Below, piece after piece: positions 6,320 through 14,857 of a stretch of 32,592 nt of DNA. Below the pieces are notes generated by a model. That model was given only the letters and a program-made list of their open reading frames with translations. It was not told where the DNA came from and did not search any database. Position 1 is the first letter of the stretch. The number at the start of each line of letters is the position of its first letter. Position numbers and translations under genes: made by a program. This stretch comes from an uncultured Roseburia sp. (GTDB lineage Bacteria; Bacillota; Clostridia; Lachnospirales; Lachnospiraceae), in contig CAJTYI010000029.1 in the NCBI GenBank assembly GCA_910584215.1, positions 1 through 32,592 of the forward strand, given 5' to 3'.

Positions 6320-8458
6320 ATGAATCATAAATTATTAGAAGAGAGAAAACAGACAATCTATGCTTTTATCTGTGACGATCTCTATGTGCCGATGAAATTA
6401 AAAGAAATTGCGGCAGTGTTAAACATTCCCAAAGACCGGAGGGGCGAGCTTGTCGAGGTGCTCGAAGCCCTGATTTTGGAGGGTAAAGTGGAGGTCTCCG
6501 CCCGCGGAAAGTACTGTAAATCACAAGGGAAATACGCCGTCGGAGTATTTTTGGCGCATCCGCACGGTTTTGGCTTTGTGCGCATCGAAGACCAGGAGGA
6601 AGACATTTTTATACCGGCGTCGGAGACTGGAGGGGCATATCATCAGGATATCGTACAGGTGGCGCTCTCCGCCGCGGCGGGTTCCGGCAGCTCCCATGGC
6701 AGGAGAAAGACGGGAACGGTAGTAAAGATCATAGAGCGCGGTATGAGCCGGATTGTGTGTACTTACGAACAGCATAAAACATTTGGCTTTGCCGTCCCCG
6801 ATCAGCCAAAGTTTGGAAATGATATTTTTATTTCCCAGGAGCGCTCGAAGGGGGCTGTCACTGGGCACAAGGTTGTCGTGGAAGTCACCGATTTTGGCGG
6901 CGGTGATAAAAAACCCGAGGGCAAGGTCCTAGAGATTCTGGGGCACATCAACGACCCGGGCACCGATATTTTGTCCGTGGTGCGCGCTTATAACCTTCCG
7001 GAGGAGTTTTCGGACAAGATTATGCGCCAGGTTGAAAATGTTTCCCATGAAGTTGGCGACGCCGACATGGCAGGGAGAGTGGATCTGCGCGGTCTGATGA
7101 CGGTCACGATCGACGGGGAGGATGCAAAAGATCTGGATGATGCGATTTCGATTTCCATGGAGGGAGATCTGTATCATCTTGGCGTGCATATTGCCGATGT
7201 GACAAATTATGTGCAGGAGCACAGCGCGCTCGATGAGGAGGCAAAAAAGAGGGGGACTTCGGTCTATCTGGTGGACCGGGTGATCCCGATGCTGCCGCAT
7301 GCGCTCTCAAATGGAATCTGTTCACTCAACGCGGGGGAAGATCGTCTGGCATTAAGCTGTTTGATGACGATCGACGGGAAAGGGAACGTGACCGACCATA
7401 CCATTGCGGAGACGGTAATTCGTGTGGACCGCCGCATGAGCTATACCAATGTAAAGAAAATCCTTGAGGATAAAGACCCGCAAGTGTGCACAGAGTATGA
7501 AACTTTCCTGCCCATGTTTGAAAAAATGGAGGAATTGGCCGCTATTTTGCGCAAAAAGCGCATGAAGCGGGGTTCCATAGATTTTGATTTTCCGGAGACG
7601 AAGATTATATTAAATGAGCAGGGGAAGCCGACAGAAATTAAGCCTTACGAGCGGAATGTGGCGACCAAAATAATCGAAGATTTTATGCTCGCGGCCAACG
7701 AGACGGTGGCGCAGGACTATTTTTGGCAGGAGATTCCGTTTGTTTACCGCACGCATGACATACCCGATACGGAAAAAATACGCAAATTGTCGACATTTAT
7801 CAACAATTTTGGCTATCATCTGCATATTGGCCAGGAGGAAGTGCACCCGAAGGAGCTGCAAAAATTATTGGTAAAGATTGAGGGCACGCCGGAGGAGGCG
7901 CTGATTAGCCGCTTGACGCTGCGCTCTATGAAACAGGCTAGATATTCCACCCAGGGCACCGGTCATTTTGGGTTGGCAACGTCTTACTACTGTCATTTTA
8001 CGTCCCCGATCCGCCGTTATCCCGATTTGCAGATTCACCGCATCATCAAAGATAACCTGCGGGGCAGGATGAGTGAAAAGAAACTCGAACATTATGAGCA
8101 TATACTGCCCGAGGTGGCGAAACATTCCAGCGAGACCGAACGCCGCGCCGACGAAGCGGAGCGTGAAGTGGAAAAAATGAAAAAAGTCGAGTATATGGAA
8201 CAGTATATCGGGGAAGAATTTGAGGGGGTCATTTCCGGTGTGACAGAGTGGGGCTTTTATGTGGAGCTGCCCAACACCGTGGAGGGGTTAGTGCATGTCA
8301 ACAGCCTGACCGGGGATTTTTTCCACTATGACGCGCAGACTTATGAGCTGTGGGGCGAGACGACCGGCACCCGCTACAAACTGGGACAAAAGATTAAGGT
8401 TTTGGTGGCTGGCACCGATAAATTTATGAGAACGATAGATTTTGAGGTTGCTTCATGA
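6320..8458 (+). CDS. rnr: Ribonuclease R (RNB family 3'-5' exoribonuclease)
   Basis: RNase R is a processive 3'-5' exonuclease that degrades structured RNA. It works with tmRNA/SmpB, encoded just downstream, to clear defective mRNAs. The protein has 712 residues, a usual Gram-positive length. In order it shows an N-terminal winged-helix region (1-60), cold-shock-like OB domains (about 70-210), and the RNB catalytic core beginning VDLRGLMTVTIDGEDAKDLDDA. The metal-binding aspartates are D265, D271, D273 and D274. The family block TSPIRRYPDLQIHR follows, and a C-terminal S1 domain begins at GEEFEGVISGVTEWGFYVEL. There is no long lysine-rich tail as in E. coli. ATG 6320 is preceded by GAGAGGAA, a plausible ribosome site. 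Confidence 0.96.
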   Translation: MNHKLLEERKQTIYAFICDDLYVPMKLKEIAAVLNIPKDRRGELVEVLEALILEGKVEVSARGKYCKSQGKYAVGVFLAHPHGFGFVRIEDQEEDIFIPASETGGAYHQDIVQVALSAAAGSGSSHGRRKTGTVVKIIERGMSRIVCTYEQHKTFGFAVPDQPKFGNDIFISQERSKGAVTGHKVVVEVTDFGGGDKKPEGKVLEILGHINDPGTDILSVVRAYNLPEEFSDKIMRQVENVSHEVGDADMAGRVDLRGLMTVTIDGEDAKDLDDAISISMEGDLYHLGVHIADVTNYVQEHSALDEEAKKRGTSVYLVDRVIPMLPHALSNGICSLNAGEDRLALSCLMTIDGKGNVTDHTIAETVIRVDRRMSYTNVKKILEDKDPQVCTEYETFLPMFEKMEELAAILRKKRMKRGSIDFDFPETKIILNEQGKPTEIKPYERNVATKIIEDFMLAANETVAQDYFWQEIPFVYRTHDIPDTEKIRKLSTFINNFGYHLHIGQEEVHPKELQKLLVKIEGTPEEALISRLTLRSMKQARYSTQGTGHFGLATSYYCHFTSPIRRYPDLQIHRIIKDNLRGRMSEKKLEHYEHILPEVAKHSSETERRADEAEREVEKMKKVEYMEQYIGEEFEGVISGVTEWGFYVELPNTVEGLVHVNSLTGDFFHYDAQTYELWGETTGTRYKLGQKIKVLVAGTDKFMRTIDFEVAS

Positions 8459-8513
8459 TAAGTTCATGTGGGTGTGGGTGAGATTTTTGGCAGAAAAAGC
8501 ACAGAGAATTGAC

Positions 8514-8542
8514 TTGCAAACTGCGGGCCGGTTCGTTATAAT
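8514..8542 (+). promoter_or_regulatory. Predicted sigma-A promoter for smpB and ssrA
   Basis: TTGCAA (8514-8519) and a perfect TATAAT (8537-8542) are separated by 17 bp in the rnr-smpB gap. A second hexamer, TTGACT, lies at 8509-8514 but would be 22 bp from the -10 box. The tmRNA gene begins 7 bp after smpB, so this promoter probably serves both. Confidence 0.75.
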
Positions 8543-8601
8543 AGAATGAGTAAGCGGCGGCTGTGAGAGCATGGGCGCCGCTGCCGCGGGAGGATTTTTG
8601 G

Positions 8602-9069
8602 GTGGCGAAGGCAGAGAAGAAATTGATCGCAAACAACAAAAAAGCATATCACGACTATTTTTTCGAGGAGCGCTATGAGGCGGGAATCGCGCTGTGCGGC
8701 ACCGAGGTAAAGTCTCTGCGCATGGGCAAATGCAGCGTCAAAGAGGCGTTTGTCCGCATTGAAAACGGGGAAGTGATCATCTATGGTATGCATATCAGCC
8801 CCTATGAGAAGGGCAATATTTTTAACCGCGACCCGTTGAGGCCCAAAAAGCTGCTCATGCACAAGAGTGAGATACGCAAACTGGTGGGCAAGATTGCCGA
8901 GAAAGGCTATACGCTGGTGCCGGTGGAGGTCTATTTTAAGGGAAGTCTGGTGAAGGTGGAGATCGCTCTCGCCAAAGGAAAGAAACTCTATGATAAGCGG
9001 CGGGATATCGCCAAAAAGGATATGCGAAGAGAGGCCGAGCGCGACTTCAAAGTAAGAAATCTTAATTAA
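8602..9069 (+). CDS. smpB: SsrA-binding protein SmpB
   Basis: SmpB binds tmRNA and carries it into stalled ribosomes for trans-translation. The protein has 155 residues, the normal size. It shows the N-terminal NNKKAYHDYFFEERYEAGI, the hallmark GTEVKSLRMGKCSVKEAFV, HISPYEKGNIFNRDPLRPKKLL, and the basic C-terminal tail KGKKLYDKRRDIAKKDMRRE that enters the decoding centre. The start is GTG 8602, because GGGAGG at 8588-8593 is spaced 8 nt away and the family N-terminus begins there; the longer frame from 8563 adds unrelated residues. Its RNA partner follows immediately. Confidence 0.97.
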   Translation: MAKAEKKLIANNKKAYHDYFFEERYEAGIALCGTEVKSLRMGKCSVKEAFVRIENGEVIIYGMHISPYEKGNIFNRDPLRPKKLLMHKSEIRKLVGKIAEKGYTLVPVEVYFKGSLVKVEIALAKGKKLYDKRRDIAKKDMRREAERDFKVRNLN

Positions 9070-9076
9070 ACTATTT

Positions 9077-9432
9077 GGGCTTGTAATGGTTTCGACAGGG
9101 ATCATGAAGCTGGAGAAGCGAGCCGCACGGGATGCGTCAAATTCCACAATTAAAATTAAACGCTGAAGACAATTTAGCATTTGCAGCCTAAGCTGCAAAT
9201 TGCAGCCTGAGGGCTGTAGTCTGACCCAAAACACCCACATTTTGGGAATCAGGCTTCGACTTTGTGGGAAACGATATATGGTAAGCTTTGCCCATATAGG
9301 CGTACGATGAAGCTACTAAACCCGGTACTGTGTCTGTGCAGGACCGGCAGAGGGAATGTCAAATCATAGACTATGCTCGTAGAAGGACAGGGGATTGGTT
9401 TTTGGACACGGGTTCGATTCCCGTCAGGTCCA
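9077..9432 (+). ncRNA. ssrA: tmRNA (transfer-messenger RNA)
   Basis: The 5' end (GGGCTTG at 9077-9083, then the TGGTTTCGACAGGG block) and the 3' end (ACGGGTTCGATTCCCGT T-arm, then CAGGTCC and A) form the tRNA-like domain; the 7-bp acceptor stem has two G-U pairs. CCA is not encoded, since the next bases are CTG. The tag reading frame is GCT at 9162 to TAA at 9189-9191 and encodes AEDNLAFAA, which marks stalled peptides for proteolysis. The tag ends AFAA rather than the common ALAA. The RNA starts 7 bp after smpB with no convincing promoter of its own, so it is probably processed from a joint transcript. Confidence 0.95.
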
Positions 9433-9444
9433 CTGCTAAAAAGT

Positions 9445-9490
9445 AATCCATCCGCTATCAGTTTTTATCCATAGCGGATGGATTTATTTT
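9445..9490 (+). terminator. Intrinsic terminator after tmRNA
   Basis: A perfect 14-bp stem pairs AATCCATCCGCTAT (9445-9458) with ATAGCGGATGGATT (9471-9484) across a 12-nt loop, followed by a T-rich tail to 9490. Confidence 0.92.
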
Positions 9491-9535
9491 ACGTTCAGGG
9501 CATTTGCAGCTGCTTTTGTTGGGGGAAAGACCATT

Positions 9536-10339
9536 ATGAATCAAAAAGAGATAGAAAAGCAATGGAAGAAAATGCTAAATACAGAAACCGCTTATATAAG
9601 CCGCAGTCTGAAAAAAGAGCGGGGACTCTGGCAAAATAAAATCGCAAAGTATGTGCCGGATAAGTTTGAGCATACTCTAAAGGAAGGTTTTTACAGGGCA
9701 TTTCAACTGATCTTTGATAAGGGAACCGGGGTAATCGAAAAGACATACGATAAGGAAAAGAAAGAGCAGGATTATAAAATCCAGGAATTTGCGGCGGAGT
9801 TAAAAAACAGCCGTAAATCCGTGAAGGCTTTTCAAAAATCGGCGGCACGCAGCCAGGCCGTCAACGGGGTACTGTCCGCCGCAGAAGGCATAGGTATGGG
9901 GATATTTGGAATGGGGATACCGGATATCCCGCTGTTTTTGGGGCTGCTTTTAAAAAGTATCTATGAGATTGCGCTGTCCTACGGTTTTTCCTATGACAGC
10001 GAGGAGGAGCAGATTTTTATATTAAAGCTGATAGAGACGGCATTGTTTGACAACGAAAGGCTCGAGGAGGGAAATACACAGCTCAATCGAATCATAGACG
10101 GGAACGAGCAACTTTCTGTGGACAGAGAAGAGCAGATGCGGCGCACGGCAGATGCCCTTGCAAATGAAATGCTGTACCTGAAATTCGTTCAGGGACTGCC
10201 GGTGGTGGGGATACTTGGCGGAGCTTCCGATCTCGTATATCAGCGGAAAATAAGCGAATATGCGCAGTTGAAATATAAACGGCGCTTTTTTTGCAAAATG
10301 AAAAAGACTGAGGAATCACATTTTACCTATCCTGGTTGA
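9536..10339 (+). CDS. EcsC family protein
   Basis: The protein has 267 residues and resembles the EcsC family, named for the third protein of the Bacillus Ecs transporter locus, whose biochemical role is not established. The most telling region is residues 117-170. A glycine-rich stretch (EGIGMGIFGMGIPDIP) leads into a hydrophobic segment (LFLGLLLKSIYEIALSYGF) and then SEEEQIFILKLIETAL, matching the family's glycine-rich helix followed by a YG motif. The N-terminal 110 residues are highly charged and probably helical. A second hydrophobic segment lies at 216-234. The start ATG 9536 has a GGGGGAAAG site. No ABC transporter is adjacent, so the gene stands alone between tmRNA and a small RNA-like unit. 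Confidence 0.7.
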   Translation: MNQKEIEKQWKKMLNTETAYISRSLKKERGLWQNKIAKYVPDKFEHTLKEGFYRAFQLIFDKGTGVIEKTYDKEKKEQDYKIQEFAAELKNSRKSVKAFQKSAARSQAVNGVLSAAEGIGMGIFGMGIPDIPLFLGLLLKSIYEIALSYGFSYDSEEEQIFILKLIETALFDNERLEEGNTQLNRIIDGNEQLSVDREEQMRRTADALANEMLYLKFVQGLPVVGILGGASDLVYQRKISEYAQLKYKRRFFCKMKKTEESHFTYPG

Positions 10340-10365
10340 ATCCTAGTTGAATGACGAAAAGTGCC

Positions 10366-10394
10366 TTGATAGTGGATGCGATATGTGGTAAAAT
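10366..10394 (+). promoter_or_regulatory. Predicted sigma-A promoter for the 10.4-kb RNA unit
   Basis: TTGATA (10366-10371) and TAAAAT (10389-10394) are separated by exactly 17 bp. Transcription would begin near 10401. No gene with a ribosome site follows before the terminator at 10530-10555. Confidence 0.7.
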
Positions 10395-10400
10395 GAAAAA

Positions 10401-10555
10401 AATAGCTCATTTGACCGGTTCCTTGTCTTGGCAGGCAGGGCTTGCGGCGGTGAAGCATTATGTTGTTTCGGATAATAAGAATGAGGGCTTGCAGGGGGGC
10501 AGGGGGATTCATCCTTTCGGGTCCATAGAAAGTACCGTATGACCGGTACTTTTTT
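10401..10555 (+). ncRNA. Candidate small RNA, or attenuated leader of the downstream EAL gene
   Basis: A good promoter and a good terminator bracket about 155 nt with no convincing gene. The RNA is G-rich and can fold in competing ways. GCAGGC (10431-10436) can pair with GCTTGC at 10440-10445 in a local hairpin, or with a second GCTTGC at 10487-10492 in a long interrupted rod. ACCGGT occurs at 10424-10429 and again at 10542-10547 inside the terminator, so it could form an anti-terminator. The rod shape and size leave a 6S-like RNA possible, but I see no signature of 6S, SRP RNA, T-box, c-di-GMP or any other riboswitch I know. A start codon at 10393 overlaps the -10 box, so a peptide is unlikely. 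Confidence 0.5.
10530..10555 (+). terminator. Intrinsic terminator of the small RNA / leader
   Basis: AAGTACCG (10530-10537) pairs with CGGTACTT (10544-10551) over a 6-nt loop, and a run of six T follows at 10550-10555. It lies 171 bp before the EAL gene start. Confidence 0.85.
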
Positions 10556-10726
10556 ATTATGCGCAGGGGTACATAAAATGCATCTTAAGAAAGCAGCTGC
10601 TGTCGCAGCGTGTGCTAGACGCGGCGGGCAGGGAGCTGGCGCGCCCGCTTGACACAGGCGCGCAAGGCGGATAGCGGCGAAAACTGTGATCGCTCAATCA
10701 TACGGTGCACAGAGGAGGAAAATACT
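10556..10726 (+). other. GC-rich gap before the EAL gene
   Basis: No gene was seen. The stretch contains palindromes (AGCAGCTGCT and GGCGCGCC) and a lone TTGACA at 10649-10654 whose -10 position reads TAGCGG, a poor match. The promoter of the EAL gene is therefore uncertain, and read-through from 10366 is possible. Confidence 0.4.
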
Positions 10727-13261
10727 ATGGGGCAGACAATGGCGTTGGCATCGTTCGGACTGCACGACCGCGTGGAGTTTTTTGGTCTTATGACCGAGCG
10801 GCTGGGGGAGCTTGCAGAAGAAAAGTATTGCCTGATTGCGGTGGATATCGGGCATTTTAAAGTGTTTAATAAATGGTATGGCTGGGAGGCGGGCGAGCGT
10901 TTTTTAAACCGCATTGCCAACGAGCTAAATCTGTTTGAAAAGAGAAACCACGCGATTGCCGGGTATTTTGGGGGCGATAACTTCGCGCTGTTTGTGGAGA
11001 ACGATGAAGAACTTCTCGAGCGGATGCAAAAGAATCTGCAGGATGCGGCGTTTTCGATGGGCAATATGGTGGGATTTCTGCCGGTCTATGGAATCTATGA
11101 AGTGGTTGACCCTTCTGTTTCAGTATATAATATGTACGACTGTGCGCTGGCGGCGCTGGCGCATGTGACGAGCAAGTATGAGGTGCGCAGCTGTGTCTAT
11201 GTGCCGGAGATGACAGAGCAGATCGAGGCAGAGCTGCGGATGATCATGGAGGTGAAAGACGCGCTTTTAGCAAAGCAGTTTACGTTTTATGTGCAGCCCA
11301 AGTGCTGCATTTCCAACGGCAAAGTGGTGGGAGCCGAGGCGCTGGTGCGCTGGATTCACCCCGAGCGGGGGCAGATACCGCCGGGAGAGTTTATCCCGGT
11401 GCTGGAGAAAAACGGTTTTATCGGCGATCTCGACCGCTATGTGTGGGAGGAAGTTTGCAGTGCGCTGCACGAGTGGAAAAAACAGGGCATTTCTCCGGTG
11501 CCGGTTTCCATCAATGTCTCGCGCATGGATATTCTGACGATGGACGTCGTTGGCTATTTAAAGAACCTGGTGGACAAGTATCAGGTGGACAAGAGCTTGA
11601 TTAAAGTGGAGATTACCGAGAGCGCCTACACGGAGAACGAGGGAAAAATATTCCATACCATAAAAGAACTCAAAAAGGCTGGATTTACGATACTGATGGA
11701 CGATTTTGGCAGCGGCTACTCTTCCTTAAATATGTTAAAGAGCGCGGTTGTGGACGTGATAAAGATCGACATGCAGTTTCTGGACATGTCGGAGGAGGAG
11801 ACGAGAAAAGGCATTGATATTCTGGAGTCCGTCATCAATATGTCGAGCACGATGGGAATTCCCGTGATCGTGGAGGGCGTGGAGACAAAAAAGCAGGAGG
11901 ATTATCTCGTGGGGATGGGCTGCCGCTATGCGCAGGGGTACTATTATTACAGTCCCATGCCGGTGCAGGAATTTGCAAAGCTTCTCGGCGACGAGCGAAA
12001 TCTTGACCATCAGGGGCTGCGCAGCAGCCAGGTGGAACAGTTGCATCTGCGTGAAATGATGGATGCGGCATTGTTTGGCGATACGCAGTTGAATAATATT
12101 CTCGGGCCTGTGGTATTTTATGATATGTATAAAAACGATATCACCATCACGCGCGTCAATGATCTCTACTATCGGATGTCAGGGGCTGCCGACAATCAGG
12201 ATACATCCTACACGAAAAAGTTCTGGAGCCATATTCACCCGGATGACAAGGAAAAAGTTCTGGATTTGTTTGACCGTGCATGCAGGTCTCCCCTGGTAGG
12301 CGTCAAAGGCGAGGGACGCTTTATCCGGGCGGACGGCAGTGTTTTGTGGATTCATCTGCGTTTGTTTTTGCTGCGCGAGCAGGCGGGGCACAAGCTGTTT
12401 TTCGGTGTGATCTCGGAGTATCAGCAGATGAAGAGCAGGCACATGAAACGGGACCTCTCAGCGGAGGAGCGAAAGGAGCTCGACGAGATCGGCATTACGA
12501 GGATTGAGGAGACTTCCGAGAATCTTCCGTGCGGTTTTGGGATTGTCAAGGTACATACCGATGAACAGGAAAACCCCCATGATTTTGAAGTGCTCTATGT
12601 CAATCAGGAGATGAGAAATATCTGCAACAGTGATGTGGGCAGGATGCGCAGGGTGATTTTAGACCTGTTCGACGATGAGGTTACGGTGTTGATGCAAAAG
12701 ATCAAAGAAGCGGCTTACGGCGGCAGTACGATCAAGCATTTTTCGTACAGCAGCGCCACCTGCCGGTATCTTCAGATCACCCTGTACCAGTATCGGACAG
12801 GGTATGTGGGCGTGATTCTGCGCGATGTGACAAAGACTTATATCTATGAGAGTATTCTAAAGAGTTCGATGATGACCAATCACAAAGTATATTTTGTGCA
12901 TTTGGAGGACGATTATTTCCGTATGGTGTATCCGGACGAGAACAGTATGCTAGAGCAGGGAAGTTATACGAAAACGGTTGCACGGATAATGGCAAACGGC
13001 GGTATTCGCCAGGATGCGGAGCATATCGCAGAGTTTTTGTCGATCGAGGGCATACGCGCCAATCTGCAGTATCGCAACCAGGCGGAACTATGCTATTGCA
13101 GGGAAAAATTAAACGGGAGGATGCAATGGTATGTCGTGCGCTTTAACGTCTGCGAGCGCTCGGGCGGGATGGTGCGGACCGCGGCGGCGACGCTGCAGAA
13201 AATACCCGATATCTCCAAGTGGAAACACGAGCAGGACGGCAAAAATTGGTGGAAATATTAG
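10727..13261 (+). CDS. EAL-domain c-di-GMP phosphodiesterase with degenerate GGDEF and PAS-like regions
   Basis: This 844-residue cytoplasmic signalling protein has no membrane segment. Residues 30-160 form a GGDEF fold whose signature is GGDNF (82-86); loss of the second acidic residue suggests no cyclase activity. Residues 170-420 form an EAL domain with its metal and catalytic residues present: EAL at 204-206, N263 (SINVS), E295 (VEITES), D325-D326 (DDFGSG), K346 (VIKID), E383 (IVEGVE) and Q403 (AQGYYY). It should hydrolyse c-di-GMP. A PAS-like segment follows at about 460-565 (HPDDKEKV...GEGRFIRADGSVLWI), then a second at about 590-710, then an unassigned tail. ATG 10727 follows AGAGGAGG. 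A TPR-GGDEF gene starts 21 bp downstream, so opposing enzymes are co-encoded. Confidence 0.93.
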   Translation: MGQTMALASFGLHDRVEFFGLMTERLGELAEEKYCLIAVDIGHFKVFNKWYGWEAGERFLNRIANELNLFEKRNHAIAGYFGGDNFALFVENDEELLERMQKNLQDAAFSMGNMVGFLPVYGIYEVVDPSVSVYNMYDCALAALAHVTSKYEVRSCVYVPEMTEQIEAELRMIMEVKDALLAKQFTFYVQPKCCISNGKVVGAEALVRWIHPERGQIPPGEFIPVLEKNGFIGDLDRYVWEEVCSALHEWKKQGISPVPVSINVSRMDILTMDVVGYLKNLVDKYQVDKSLIKVEITESAYTENEGKIFHTIKELKKAGFTILMDDFGSGYSSLNMLKSAVVDVIKIDMQFLDMSEEETRKGIDILESVINMSSTMGIPVIVEGVETKKQEDYLVGMGCRYAQGYYYYSPMPVQEFAKLLGDERNLDHQGLRSSQVEQLHLREMMDAALFGDTQLNNILGPVVFYDMYKNDITITRVNDLYYRMSGAADNQDTSYTKKFWSHIHPDDKEKVLDLFDRACRSPLVGVKGEGRFIRADGSVLWIHLRLFLLREQAGHKLFFGVISEYQQMKSRHMKRDLSAEERKELDEIGITRIEETSENLPCGFGIVKVHTDEQENPHDFEVLYVNQEMRNICNSDVGRMRRVILDLFDDEVTVLMQKIKEAAYGGSTIKHFSYSSATCRYLQITLYQYRTGYVGVILRDVTKTYIYESILKSSMMTNHKVYFVHLEDDYFRMVYPDENSMLEQGSYTKTVARIMANGGIRQDAEHIAEFLSIEGIRANLQYRNQAELCYCREKLNGRMQWYVVRFNVCERSGGMVRTAAATLQKIPDISKWKHEQDGKNWWKY

Positions 13262-13282
13262 AGAAAGAGGGAAGGTGCGAAC

Positions 13283-14857
13283 ATGGGAATCAGCGCGTTA
13301 AAGAGTGAACTCCGTGATAAAATTCTTGCATATCAGTATCACACCCTGGGTGACGATATCTGGGAATATTTAGATACCTATGACAGATATCTTTCCTTTT
13401 CCGATTCGAGCGACGAACTGGCGGAGGCGGCTTTTTTGCGCGGTGATGTGGCATTTCATATGGGACGTTACCATGATGCCATGGAAGCGCTGACGAAGAG
13501 CCTGCAGATCGAGAAGTCTGTGGATTACGCTTATTTGGAGACAGACGCGCACAATCTGTTGGGCATGTTGTTCTCCTTTGTCGGCTATGAGGCGGAGGCG
13601 TTAGATCATTATCTGTCGGCGTTAGAGTCCGCCCGCATGAAAAAGAACCTGTACGGCGAGGTGTCTGCACTGTTAAATATCGGTCTTCTCTATGAGAGTA
13701 TGCGGGATTACAAAAAAGCCATGTCCTACTACCAAAAAAGCTGCCATGTGGCCAACGGCGATCTGTCGGCCTCGCGCGTGCTTTTGTTCTTGCTCGGCAT
13801 GATACAGCAGGCACAGCTTCTTTGCCGCATGGGCAACTACGCGGAGGCGGAGAAAAAGAAGCGGGAGATTGATTCTTATTACCATATTGTGCAGCAGGAC
13901 GAGATCTTGCTCTCCGAGAGTATTTTAGAGGTTCAGTTGGCCGAACATGCGGGCAATTACAAAAAAGTGGAGGAAAGGATTCATGCCATTCGTCATTTTT
14001 TGAATCATGACGATCAATATTTAGAGCAGATCGACACCTATGTGGAGTTCTGCCGTTTTTTAGTCAGGAATGGAAAAAAAGAACATGCCAGGGAATTTCT
14101 GCACATGCTGCAGGAAAAGATCAGCGTCACCGAGTTTTTGCATTTCCGCTTAAAGATCGAAGAGCTGGAAGTGCAGTACCAAAAGCAGTATGGAGACGAG
14201 GAGCACTATAAGCTCGCCTGTGTTCATTATCAAAATATGGTGCAGGAACACGCGGATACGCTCAAGGGCTTCCGCAGAAAGAACCTGCTCAACATAGAAA
14301 ACCTGCAGGAACTCGAGAAAAGACGGCTGGAGTTTGAGATCAAGAGCAAATGTGACCTTGTGACGGGACTTCTCAACAAAAAGGCGTTCCAGCAGGAGGT
14401 AGAGGAGTATCTCACCGACCGGCAGCGCAATATCACGGACGCTATGGTGATGATCGACATTGATAATTTTAAATTGATTAACGACAGTTTCGGGCATCTG
14501 ATCGGGGATGCAGTAATCAACAGGCTGTCCGATCTGATTAAAGATCAATTTGGCAGAGAAATATGCGGCAGGTTTGGCGGAGACGAATTTTTGCTTTTTA
14601 TCAAGAGCTGTGATGATATGGCGGTCGTGGAGGCCAATGTCGAGTATCTGCGGGAATCCTTCCATGAGCTGGCCTTCGGGAAAAACCAGGATCTGCACAA
14701 TACGCTCAGTATCGGTGTCTCCTACAACAACGGGGTCAACACCTCCTATAACACAATGTTTTCCTGCGCCGATGAGGCGCTCGCTAAGGCAAAGGAATAC
14801 GGGAAAAACAGGGTTGCATTTTTTGAAATAAAACGAGGATTATTAAAATATGTCTAA
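13283..14857 (+). CDS. TPR-repeat diguanylate cyclase (GGDEF)
   Basis: The protein has 524 residues. The N-terminal part, about 40-330, is helical with TPR-like units, for example DAHNLLGMLFSFVGYEAEALDHYLSAL and ALLNIGLLYESMRDYKKAMSYY, which usually bind partner proteins. A short helix (about 330-355) leads into a GGDEF domain opening with DLVTGLLNKKAF. It has the substrate-site DIDNFKLINDSFGH and an intact GGDEF at 432-436, so it should make c-di-GMP from two GTP. The inhibitory RxxD site normally just upstream is absent (REIC in its place), so product inhibition may be lost. There is no transmembrane segment. ATG 13283 follows GGGAAGG. The stop overlaps the next start by 8 nt, indicating translational coupling. 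Confidence 0.93.
   Translation: MGISALKSELRDKILAYQYHTLGDDIWEYLDTYDRYLSFSDSSDELAEAAFLRGDVAFHMGRYHDAMEALTKSLQIEKSVDYAYLETDAHNLLGMLFSFVGYEAEALDHYLSALESARMKKNLYGEVSALLNIGLLYESMRDYKKAMSYYQKSCHVANGDLSASRVLLFLLGMIQQAQLLCRMGNYAEAEKKKREIDSYYHIVQQDEILLSESILEVQLAEHAGNYKKVEERIHAIRHFLNHDDQYLEQIDTYVEFCRFLVRNGKKEHAREFLHMLQEKISVTEFLHFRLKIEELEVQYQKQYGDEEHYKLACVHYQNMVQEHADTLKGFRRKNLLNIENLQELEKRRLEFEIKSKCDLVTGLLNKKAFQQEVEEYLTDRQRNITDAMVMIDIDNFKLINDSFGHLIGDAVINRLSDLIKDQFGREICGRFGGDEFLLFIKSCDDMAVVEANVEYLRESFHELAFGKNQDLHNTLSIGVSYNNGVNTSYNTMFSCADEALAKAKEYGKNRVAFFEIKRGLLKYV

Noticed and set aside
10351..10542. Short protein in the small RNA region
   Set aside because: Its starts lie in or before the promoter -10 box, no ribosome site is present, and the terminator follows the stop directly.
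10401..10555. c-di-GMP (GEMM) riboswitch before the EAL gene
   Set aside because: None of the conserved GEMM-I core bases are present, despite the suggestive gene context.
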